Shown one piece after another: positions 24,677 to 32,972 of a stretch of 64,000 nucleotides of DNA (position 1 is the first letter of the stretch; each line of letters begins with the position of its first letter). This stretch comes from G965216255 sp965216255. Lineage in GTDB: Bacteria > Bacteroidota > Rhodothermia > Rhodothermales > Bin80. The translations under genes and the position numbers were made by a program. The notes below the pieces were generated by a model. The model was not told where the DNA came from and did not search any database. It saw only the letters and a program-made list of their open reading frames with translations. The stretch spans positions 4,402,001-4,466,000 of the forward strand of contig OZ244148.1 in the NCBI GenBank assembly GCA_965216255.1. The letters run 5' to 3'.

Positions 24677-26531
24677 ATGCGAACAAAGCTATTCGGTCTG
24701 ATCTTGGGCTTGTTTGGCACAGCCCTGTTTCCTGCAGTGGCGTGGGGACAATCCTTTGGTCCGGCGGCATGGATTCGGCAGTCCTGGGCCAGTAACACGT
24801 TTATTCCCATGGATATCGCAATCGGCCCGGAGGAAGAAGTCTTTGTGACAGGACGGTTGTCACACCGTATGGACGTCTTTTTTGAGGCTTTGCCGTCGGA
24901 TTCATCAGATATCCAGATGATGGATACGCCAGTCTTTGTGAGTGGATTCCTTGTTCGGTATGACGGCGCGGACGGGAAATTGAATTTTGTACGTTCCGGA
25001 AGAGTTTTTTCCGGGGGGGGTGCCTGGGAGCCTTTTTGGGACAACTGATTACAGTGTCGGCTACTCCGTGGCGGTAGTCCGTGGCCGCGTGTTCCATGGC
25101 GAAAGATTCTGGTTTGCAGGTTCGGACATGGTTACCGTGCGTGATCTGGAGGGATCGGTTCTGCGCAGGATCGGGCCGCGCGAGCACACTTTGGTATATC
25201 AGAGCGTAGTCATCAATGGGACAGGGCTTGACGCACAGGGAAATCTCTACATGGTCGGTTCGTTCACGGACACGCTTTATTTCTCGCCGGATGTGTTTCT
25301 GGCCCCGTCCCGGTTTTGGTATTCCCCCCATCCATCACCGGTTGTCTTCGTGGCCAGCTATGCGCCGAACGGAACTGTGCGCTGGGCGCAGCAAATAGGG
25401 GATGACCGCATCAAACTAATAGGGGGTTCATATCACGAATGGGGCAAGCCGGCCGTTGACGTGGATGCAGGCGGCAATATGGTTTTGGGAATTGGCTTGT
25501 GGTCTTCGGACGAGCTTCCCGCCGCATTCAGTGCTGCGGAGGACGGCAGGGCGCTGGCCTGGTATGACAGTGACGGAATGCTGCAGCAGGTTCAGACTCT
25601 TGAGGACCTTGGGATTTCCTACGAACCTTCATACAATGAGCTTCGCATTGATCCAGTTCGCAGGGGGCAGGGAACAGTTGCTGCTGAAACTTATGTCCCG
25701 ACTCCGACAATACTACGTCATGACAATAATGGGAACCTGTACGCAGTGTGGGTCAAGGATGCGGTCAGGGACAGATCCAATTCGGTGACTGTAAGCGATA
25801 CGACCTTTTATAACCGGGGGAAGCGATACATATACGTCCTGACGAAGTTTGACGCGCAGGCGGCGTTGCTGTGGGCTCGAAATTTTGAGTATGACTCTTA
25901 TTTGAATCTAGAAGGAATTGAGGCCACGGAGGAAGGCCATGTTTATGTATACGAGAGCTTTACAGGGAAATACCTTGTGCTTGGAGACGTTGAGCTGACG
26001 CAAGATGAAGAGAGAAGATCTGACGGGTTTGTGGTACACTACGACGAGAATGGCCGATTTGTGAGGGCGCTTCATGCAGCCGGACCCGGGGATCAATCAG
26101 TAGATGTGCTGGCCTTTGGCCCTGCAGATGACGTGTACATTGCCGGCCGCTACTACTACGTCGACATGGCGGTGATAGGAGCGGATACGCTGTATGCCAA
26201 GGGCGCCAGCAGTATGTTTGTTGCGAAGTATGGCGCTACGTCTCTGTCCCCGGAGCCTTAGGTGGAAGGTCCCGTCCGGGTGATCGAAGCTGCGAACAAC
26301 CCGTTCCGCGGCGCGACGACCATCACGTACAGCGTGCCGGTAGCGGGCATGGTAAGGCTGGCGGTGTACGACCTGCTTGGATGTAGAGTAGCCGTTCTGG
26401 TAGACGAAGAGCGGAGCGCCGGCTCGCACGCCGCGACGCTGGATGCTTCGATCTGGCCGGACGGCGTATACAAGTATCGCCTGGAGGCGGGGGATCAATT
26501 CACAACGGGTAGGCTGGTGCGCCGGAAGTGA
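24677..26531 (+). pseudogene. Secreted repeat protein with T9SS tail, broken by a G8 tract and a stop
   Basis: The first frame (24677-25048) has a signal peptide (LFGLILGLFGTALFPAVAWG) and the start of a beta-propeller-like protein (MDIAIGPEEEVFVTGRL). At a run of eight G (25013-25020) the homologous frame shifts by +1. A seven-G allele would join FVRSGRVFSGG to VPGSLFGTTDYS. The second frame continues with GLDAQGNLYMVGSFTDTL, WAQQIGDD and FGPADDVYIAGRYYY to a TAG at 26259-26261. The same frame then resumes as a T9SS sorting domain (VIEAANNPFRGATTITYSV, YDLLGCRVAVLVDEERS, WPDGVYKYRLEAGDQ). An intact gene would be about 617 codons. Confidence 0.75.
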
Positions 26532-26699
26532 GTAGTCGACACATGGCTGCCTCCCGGGCCGATCCACCGCCCTTCGCCGAAAGCAGAAAGATCGGACAAG
26601 GCTGCTGGGTCAACCCGGCCGGGAAGACCTGGCGCGTGAAAATAATTCGGAATTTGTTAAGCCAAGGCATACTGCCGCCGACGTACGGCGCGCCCTGGA

Positions 26700-26775
26700 A
26701 GCAGGTCCCGAAAAATCCCGAGAACGCCCCGTATTCCGTCCTCACTTCAATCTCTTAATTATTCTTAACGGATTT
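26700..26775 (+). repeat. Recurrent ~70-bp motif, copy D
   Basis: Blocks AGCAGGTCCCGAAAAATCCC, GAACGCCCCGTATTCC, CACTTCAATCTCTTAATTA, TTCTTAACGGATTT. It follows the T9SS-tailed gene ending at 26531 and precedes an integrase remnant, as copy A does. Confidence 0.7.
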
Positions 26776-26828
26776 GCCGGTCCGCCGCAGCGTATATCAC
26801 AAAACCCGCCCGCGCAGACGGATTTTGG

Positions 26829-27170
26829 CATGAATCCGGATCCCCAAATGGAAGTCTTACCCGTCTGCCAGGCAGCGGAGCCCCGTGCCCTGGCCACGCG
26901 TGACGTCTCCGAGGCCACCCGCGAGGCCCTGCGCTCGCCCCAGGCGCGGAGAAAGGCCACAGCTGGCGCGCGCAGGCGGCGGCCGCCATCAAGAGTGCCT
27001 TCGACGCCGCCGGGGTGCCTTCCCCGACAATACATGCTGGCGTTCGCCGTACGCTCAGGGGGCTGAGAAGACAAAACTCGCGTGCGCCACGCCAGGTGGC
27101 CCCGCTCACGCAGGCCGTCATTGCCTTCATCGAGGCCACGGCCTGTAATTCCAGAACCCACTGCGGAGGA
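26829..27170 (+). pseudogene. Tyrosine recombinase N-terminal remnant
   Basis: One frame (26995-27160) reads AFDAAGVPSPTIHAGVRRTL, GLRRQNSRAPRQVAPLTQAVIAFIEATA, the end of the SAM-like N-terminal domain and the linker of a tyrosine recombinase. The upstream part (26829-26990) is frameshifted. The stretch around 27092-27150 aligns at DNA level with 8396-8450 of the other plus-strand remnant. No catalytic domain follows. Confidence 0.55.
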
Positions 27171-27290
27171 TCCCGAGAGAGCGAGGTTCAAGCAGCGCCG
27201 GGGGCGCAACTCGACGGTACGTATGGTCTTGAGTCCCCTCTACCTCCGTGTCCAACGCTTGCAGGGCCCTTTGCTCGAACAAGTAGTCGG

Positions 27291-28225
27291 TCAGGTTCGC
27301 GTGAATAGGAAACTATGCACCAAAGCGCAGGCGCGCGATGGCTCTTTTGGAGTAATGAGCCGCCATGCGCGGGGTCTGCGATCTGCCGGCGAGCTGCGCC
27401 CGGGCAGCGTGGCGCCGCGCTCTACGAGGGACTGGGCGCTGAAGCGCCCTTCCAAGCCTGGTGCAGCTGCACGGGTGGCGACAATGCGACGGATGCTGCG
27501 TGCGGCCAGAGCGTGCTTTCGCACGCGGCCGCCTCTTCTTATGCGCCAGAAAAGCGCCCCTCGCGGATTGGGGCAGCCTCCAGCCAGGCGCGGATTCGGC
27601 GTACGGTGGGAGCTCCCAGGTACAGCACGGCACCCTCGCCCGTCTGGTCGGTCTTGCTACGTTTGACAAGCAGGCGTCCGCTGTCGTCGGTGCCCTTGGA
27701 CAGGCCGCGTACCTCAAGCACCGCACATTCACTGCGGCGCAAGAGGCCGTCATTGTGCGTGGCCACGAGCGCGGCATCGCGCAGGCCAAGAGTGGTACCC
27801 TCGCGCTCACACAGCTGCGCCGTGAGGTCGCAGTCCTCCCACGTAAGGCCGTCTGTCTGTCCGCGGCCGCGGCGCGCACCGTCGCGACGGATGCCGACGA
27901 GGATGCGCGTGGAGACAGGCTCTGCAGGATCGGATCTACCCGTGAGCTTCGCCCTGAACCGTATGGCGGCAAGCGCCAGCGCGCAGCTGGCCAGTGCCCG
28001 GCCCTGGGCGTGCAGTGCGGCAAGCCAGATGCCGATTCCCGCGTCGGTTTCAGGATTTTCTTCACGCCAGGCGTCAAAGGCGCGAAGCGCTGTGCTGTAG
28101 GCTTCTCGCATTGCCGGCGCCACACTGGCGTCGATCAGGCGTGCGGCCTCGCTCCGAAGCGCCTCGAGCAGGGTGCTAGATAGGGCAGGGGGCATGGACT
28201 CGGGTTTACGGAACCATAATTGCAT
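27291..28225 (-). pseudogene. Tyrosine recombinase (integrase), frameshifted
   Basis: The frame 28225-27539 encodes 228 residues: an N-terminal SAM-like domain (AREAYSTALRAFDAWREE-type segment near residues 40-58), a catalytic Arg in DGLLRRSECAVLEV (~155-168) and VKRSKTDQTGEGAVLYL with its Lys. After a frame change, RRIVATRAAAPGLEGRFSAQS replaces the expected HSLR box, and after another QLAGRSQTPRMAAHYSK keeps the Tyr, although GRW has become GRS. Loss of the HxxR residues and two frameshifts indicate an inactive gene. It runs opposite to the remnants at 8392 and 26829. Confidence 0.7.
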
Positions 28226-28403
28226 GGTAATCTTGAGCGCCCGACAGCAGGCGGAAATAGGGCGCTGCGACGCTTACTGCGCACCCTAGACAACTGGGCT
28301 CTAATGGCGCAAGCCGGCACCTACGGGCCCTTTCAGGCCCGATATGGGGTTCCAGGTGCCGCTCTTGCGGCCTTTGTACGACTCGTCCGGAGCGCATTTG
28401 CAC

Positions 28404-28443
28404 GAGCCGATTTAAGCCGTAGAATGCGCCCTCCGGTCAATGG
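28404..28443. repeat. Short repeat E, copy 1
   Basis: About 36 bp with core GATTTAAGCCGTAGAATGCG and CGGTCA. The partner is at 39834-39873. Both copies lie 25-60 bp beyond the 3' end of a minus-strand secreted-protein pseudogene. Confidence 0.6.
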
Positions 28444-28502
28444 AGTACAGAACCCAGTTCTGCAGGGCGGGCCTTGAGTGAAATACAGCCGTAGGTGCTT
28501 CC

Positions 28503-29350
28503 TTATTGCCGGTCGCGGGAGAAGGGAGGCGTGGGCGGCTTTCCGGCAAGGAGATCCGCTGCTTTGTCTTGGGCCCTGGACTCCCCCCATGCATTCACAA
28601 CGCCTCTTGCGCGCATCGCCTCGACATCCGATGCTATGGCTGACACTTTCTCATGCAATAGCCCATCGTTAAGCACTATGGCCAATTGCATGGCTTTGCC
28701 AAGACAGACGGGCGTGAGAACAACATCTGGAGCAATGAGATCTTCCGACTGTACATTGAGGTAGCGTTCGGCCAATCTTTTCAACTCGGATCGCTCTTCC
28801 ATCGTAAAATACACCAGTCCCCAGCGTTCTACCATCATACGGAGTGCCATTAGTGCCCCACCAATGTGCCACTCGCTTGCCTCTTTAGGATCATCAAGAA
28901 GGGATAGCAAAGCGGGAAGAGCCTTCCGTCCGAAATCCGCCATCGCCCGTGGAACGGTCACACCAGGGCCAACGATGAGCATTAGGACCGGTATGGCCGC
29001 AGAGTCATTTAGGGCAACAACCTCGCGCATCAACGCCAACTGAAAATCGTGCGCTTCCTCGAAAGAAGGTGCCGGTATTTCTCCCCGTATTATCGCTAGA
29101 TCATGCTGGTATTCCGCTTTCAGCGCATGGATCAATGCTGCATTCACCGCTGGGCCACGCTGTTCCCTCGGAATGCGGAAAACCGCGTTGTATCCTGCAA
29201 TACGACTCCGGCGATCGGACCCAACAGGTCACGCACTATTGCTGTTTGCTGGTCGGATTGCTCTATTTGCTGCCCCTCTTGGGCTGTTGAAAAAGCTGCG
29301 GGCCAGACCAAGGTCAGCAGAAGAAGCGTGCTGCGAAGCGTTGCTTTCAT
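28503..29350 (-). pseudogene. Secreted HEAT-like hypothetical protein, probably frameshifted
   Basis: A first frame from the ATG at 29350 gives a signal peptide (MKATLRSTLLLLTLVWPAAF) and about 45 more residues, ending at TGA 29144. An overlapping frame from a GTG at 29147 continues for 214 residues (HALKAEYQHDLAIIRGE, IPVLMLIVGPGVTVPRAMADFGRKALPALLSLLDD, GGALMALRMMVERWGL). The helical pairs with ALPALLSLLDDP resemble HEAT-type repeats. The most economical reading is one secreted protein of about 280 residues with a one-base frameshift near 29147, but two overlapping genes cannot be excluded. Function is unknown. Confidence 0.55.
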
Positions 29351-29979
29351 GGTCCCTGCCATTCTGCGTGCAACCGCAACTGGGAGCTTTGCCTCCCGCT
29401 CCTGCCCACCCGTGCATCTGATTGCGAGCTTGGCGGTGTCAGTCCCTGCATACGTTTTACATACGATGGTGCACATATACCCGAATCGGCCTGTATTCGC
29501 CTGAATCACGTTTGATCGCGTCATTGTGCGATTCAGGCGCTCGCCCGTTCGTTCTGGGACCCGCCTGGCCCGTGAAAACCACCTCTCTGGAGACTCGATC
29601 CGGAAATGCGTGGAATGGAGGAGATCGAAGGTCCTGCCACGGCGGAGCAGACAAATACAAGGAACATATCAGGGCGGGGCAATGACACGGATTGCGTTGG
29701 TGTTGCTCCCTGATATTGAGCGCCGAAAGCCATTTCGCCGGCGTGGCGGTGCCGTCGCAAAGACCTGTGAGTCGTAGCATTAGATACACAACAGTGCCTT
29801 CGTCAAACGGCAGGCCCTGCATACAAAGAACCCGCGGTGAACGACCAGGACCGTGCGGTACCCACCCACACAATCACGCCGCCACTTGCCAAATGCGGGG
29901 TCGGCCGTGGGGGAACGGGACGCACCGGGTACGGCATCAAAGGACATGCTTGCAGTCAACCGGCCCGCGCGGGTATCCC
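29351..29979. other. Long stretch without a recognisable gene
   Basis: Open frames on both strands (for example minus 29873-29457) lack motifs, signal peptides or homology that I can recognise. It may be decayed coding DNA upstream of the T9SS tail remnant. Confidence 0.4.
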
Positions 29980-30168
29980 TTACCGAATGCGCAAAAAGCG
30001 GCCTACATGCGTTGAGCTGCCCTCATGCGATGCGGCAATCAGGCGGTAAAGGTACAGTCCCGAGGGCAGCGTTCTACCGCAGTGGATGGGCGGCGGCGGT
30101 TGCGGATGCGTGAAAGAAACATGGTACACTTCCAAGCAATGACCGAGCGTGTCCGAAACTCGATGCAA
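29980..30168 (-). pseudogene. T9SS sorting-domain tail remnant (minus strand)
   Basis: Minus-strand frame with TLPSGLYLYRLIAAS, then THVGRFLRIR and stop, the end of a type A sorting domain. The counterpart in the second copy of the duplicated block (near 36884-36950) reads LPSAHLYHLAAESEGRQ and stops early. Only the last strands of the domain remain. Confidence 0.5.
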
Positions 30169-30686
30169 TAGATCGTACGTAGCCTTCCAAAGGTTCGTCG
30201 TCCTTGATTACGTCCGACGTGACCACAATCTGGCAATGTCGCGCAGGAAGAACGTAATCATCCCACTGAGGCCGAACGGCACTACTATGGTCCACGGGAG
30301 CCCCCGCCAGATGCCGACACCCGCCAAGACTATCATCGCCAGCGAGACAATCGTTGCCGCGTTGATGCGCCGGCGCTGCAGGCCGATGCGTTGTCCGTTC
30401 AACTCTTGCGCTCGCTCTGCCATGCCTAGAATCCGATCGGCCGCTCCGGGCAGCACGCGATCATATGCTGCAAACTGGTCGGCGGTTGGCAGTGGTCCTG
30501 AGTACGCAGCAATGCGGGCTTCCTGCACTACACTACGTACGCGCTGCACCAGTTCCGGGGGGCATCCTCTTTCATCCATGGCTCCAGGGCCTCGAATGGA
30601 TCCGCCCCGCGCTCCGGCACAACGTCTACCGCGGCCATCTCCTGATTCGCTTGGTCCCGTTCGCCTTGGCCTTGGGCTTCACTGGG
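30057..30686. repeat. Duplicated ~630-bp block, copy 1
   Basis: Nearly identical to 36933-37583 in the same orientation. It runs from the T9SS tail (CCGAGGGCAGCG) through the DUF2335 gene to GGGCTTCACTGGGCTCATT, after which the copies diverge. Copy 2 has an extra 12 bp (GCAAGCACTTCC-type insertion near 37010), one more G at 37447-37453 and scattered substitutions. Confidence 0.9.
30208..30684 (-). pseudogene. DUF2335 membrane protein, copy 1 (frameshifted, 5'-truncated)
   Basis: The C-terminal frame (30579-30208) contains the DUF2335 core: FAAYDRVLPGAADRILGMAERAQELNGQR, then two membrane helices (NAATIVSLAMIVLAGVGIW and TIVVPFGLSGMITFFL). The N-terminal segment (EPSEAQGQGERDQANQEMAA, FEALEPWMKEDAP) is in another frame. 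The break is at a six-G run (30557-30562), where copy 2 has seven G. The start codon present in copy 2 is absent because the block is joined here to other sequence. Confidence 0.7.
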
Positions 30687-31508
30687 CTCATTTGTCGTCC
30701 GTCGTGTCCGCGGCCATCTCCTGATTCGCTTGTTCCTGCGGTTCCCGTGCTTGCGGGTTCTTCGTGGTTGGTGCTCTCGAGCGCCGATTTCAGCCGGTTG
30801 CTGATGCGTTTCGCCACGAACTGGTGCAGCGCTTTCTTCGTCGCTCGCGTGAGCTGCTCGATCACCGCCTTCGTCTTCACGCCGTCGTAGATTTGCGAGG
30901 CGAAGTGGCGCACGAACGCTTCTGACGGATCTGTCCATTCGGTTGTGAGCAGTCGCAGGATCTCGCGCGTGTACTTCAGGTCCTTCGCGGTGCTCAGGAT
31001 CTGGTCGACGTCGAACGACGTTTTCGTGAACCGCTTCAGTTCGTCGACGTCGATCGCTTCAGACGTCGAGCATGTTGATCTCGAGGAACGGTCGCGCGTC
31101 CATCTTGTTCTGCTCGTCGATGTCCGAGTAGAATCGGTAGATGACGCCGTCGGTGAGGACGCCGAACCGGGACTTGGCGACGCTGAAGTACCGGTACAGC
31201 TGGGACGCCGGCTCTTTCCCGAGATCGACGCCGTAGTGCTTGCACTCGAAGAGAATGATCGGGTCGCCGTCGCGGAAGATCGCGTAGTCGACCTTCTCGC
31301 CCTTCTTTGTCCCGACGTCGGCGATGAACTCCGGCACGACCTCCGCTGGATCGAATACGTTATAGCCGAGCACGTGGTTGATGAACGGCATGACCAGGGC
31401 GGTCTTCGTCGCCTCCTCGGTCCTCACGTTGCCCATCCGCTGCTTGATCCGGCCCGACATCTCGCGTAGCCGGTCGGCCAAGTCCATGCCTTCGAGCGAT
31501 TGAATCAT
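30687..31508 (-). pseudogene. HsdR N-terminal-domain (HSDR_N_2-like) endonuclease, frameshifted
   Basis: The frame from 31508 reads RTEEATKTALVMPFINHVLGYNVFD, PEFIADVGTKKGEKVDYAIFRDGDPIILFECK, then ASQLYRYFSVAKSRFGVLTDG and NKMDARPFLEINMLDV, and stops at 31059. A one-base shift gives SEAIDVDELKRFTKTSFDVD, ILSTAKDLKYTREIL, FVRHFASQIYDG, RISNRLKSAL, the normal continuation. The PD-(D/E)xK nuclease residues are visible (D in VDYAI, ExK in FECK). These stand-alone proteins of about 360 residues resemble the type I restriction HsdR N-terminus. The C-terminal end is fused to unrelated sequence. Confidence 0.75.
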
Positions 31509-31822
31509 CGGACAACAGCTCCTTCCACTGAGCGATCCGCAGAATCGGAGCCTACGGCTCCTGTGCTGCGGCTGTTGACTGCAACGCGTTGCGGTGCCGT
31601 TCGACTGGGCCCCGGCTGTTTCGTTTGCTGAGGCCCGGCCCTGGTTTTGCTCAGTGGTGAACGTCGTGGCCGTCTGCTACCACTGCACGCTTGCCCGCTC
31701 GAGCACGTGCAGGTCGGTTCCCCTAGACGTTTCCTGCAGGTTGGAACACTGGGCTCTCCCGTCGCTCCGCCTCGGTGCCGAGTTTGACCTTCAGCTTGCT
31801 CTTCTTGAGCAAGCATGAGTTG
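31509..31822. other. Intergenic, no gene recognised
   Basis: A minus-strand frame of 103 codons is present, but it is rich in Ser/Arg/Gly/Thr without any recognisable motif and looks non-coding. Confidence 0.4.
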
Positions 31823-32833
31823 TCAGGGGCCGGAGACGGTTGCCGTGGGCGAGTGGTTGAGCATGCCGCCGTCCGCGGTGCAGATGGCGCCGTCGTCGTC
31901 GCAGTCGGTCGTCTCCGGCAGCGTGATCGTGACGTCGCCGGTCCCCGACGGTGTGACGTGAACCGTCCACGTCTCGTTGCTACCCCGCACCTTTCGCTTC
32001 GTCCGGTGGATGCTGCCACCCTCGACCTCGAATGCGTGGAACCTCAGCACGCGGAAGCTGATGTCCGGCTCCGGATCGAACGCTAGGTCGAACGTGAACG
32101 TCGAGCCGTCGTGCGAGGTCGGCACGTTGCCGAAGGTCGCCGTGATCGGAGGATCGCCCACGTTCAGGTAGATGACGTGATCGTTCGACCCGCCCGACGA
32201 CCCGACCGAATTGACCGATCCCTCCGAGAACGAGTGGCTCGGACCCATTGCACTCTGGCCCTGCGCCTCCTGACACGCCACGTCCACGTTCGCCGCTGTG
32301 GTTGCATCCTCGAACACAACCTTGGTGCCAGGCCCGGTGCCTGTCGGGTAGGTTGCGGTTGCCGTTTCGCCGACGATCGTCACCTCGATCCGCGCCCCAT
32401 CCTCGGCCCACACGCTCGTTGGAGTAATGCTCAGACCCGTGATTGTCGCGGACCGCCCCTCACTCCAATTCCGATGATGGTCCTCGATGTACCAATAGAT
32501 ACCGGTGATGCTGGCGTCCTCCCATGTAAACAGTATTGGCACAACAACATTGATATCGAGCGTCATAAGTGCGCCGCACGATGGAGTGGTCACCGTCGGC
32601 GAGAAGACGCTGATGTCGACGTTGGCCGCCATTGGTACGTTTGGTTCGTTGACGAACCCGCTCGAGACCTGCGGCCCGAGGTTGCCGGCTACCGACGCTG
32701 GCGGCGTCGCCGCGGGTCCAACGGCGCTCGGGCCGGTTGGTCCGCTTTCCGCGTAGTCGCCGCAACCGACCGTCCCGGCGAGGATCCCGATCCCGATCGT
32801 TGCGATGGCGCGTAAGTGGTACTTTTCATTCAT
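31823..32833 (-). CDS. Lipoprotein with C-terminal 'TTDCDxxGAICT' repeat-type domain
   Basis: 336 residues from the ATG at 32833. A lipoprotein signal ends at GILAGTVGC (Cys about residue 24), followed by a Gly/Pro/Ser-rich linker. The C-terminal ~100 residues read GSTFTFDLAFDPEPDISFRV, LRFHAFEVEGGSI, WTVHVTPSGTGDVTITLP, ETTDCDDDGAICTADGGMLN, ATVSGP. I know this pattern as a C-terminal domain shared by many large surface proteins of environmental bacteria; its function is unknown. The gene is intact. Its start codon is abutted by four 20-bp tandem repeats that must contain or displace its promoter. Confidence 0.75.
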   Translation of the reverse strand: MNEKYHLRAIATIGIGILAGTVGCGDYAESGPTGPSAVGPAATPPASVAGNLGPQVSSGFVNEPNVPMAANVDISVFSPTVTTPSCGALMTLDINVVVPILFTWEDASITGIYWYIEDHHRNWSEGRSATITGLSITPTSVWAEDGARIEVTIVGETATATYPTGTGPGTKVVFEDATTAANVDVACQEAQGQSAMGPSHSFSEGSVNSVGSSGGSNDHVIYLNVGDPPITATFGNVPTSHDGSTFTFDLAFDPEPDISFRVLRFHAFEVEGGSIHRTKRKVRGSNETWTVHVTPSGTGDVTITLPETTDCDDDGAICTADGGMLNHSPTATVSGP

Positions 32834-32834
32834 G

Positions 32835-32911
32835 GTAACGGATACCCGATGAGTGTAACGGATACCCGATGAGTGTAACGGATACCCGATGAGTGTAACG
32901 GATACCCGATG
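32835..32911. repeat. 20-bp tandem repeats directly upstream of the lipoprotein gene
   Basis: GTAACGGATACCCGATGAGT occurs three times in full (32835, 32855, 32875) and a fourth time for 17 bases (32895-32911). There are no spacers, so this is not CRISPR. The array begins one base from the start codon of the minus-strand gene. Confidence 0.95.
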
Positions 32912-32972
32912 TAGGCGTACGGCAGATCACTAGGGTAGTTCCCTACCCATGTTTACCAATGTGCTTCATAAC

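Noticed and set aside
27313..28183. Plus-strand and alternative minus-strand frames over the integrase pseudogene (up to 270 codons)
   Set aside because: They are shadows; only the frame at 28225-27539 plus short shifted C-terminal pieces shows recombinase motifs.
31505..31816. Minus-strand frame of 103 codons
   Set aside because: Composition is low-complexity Ser/Arg/Gly/Thr with no homology; it sits between two genes and is probably non-coding.
32835..32911. Possible CRISPR array
   Set aside because: The 20-bp units are directly adjacent without spacers, and no cas gene is nearby.
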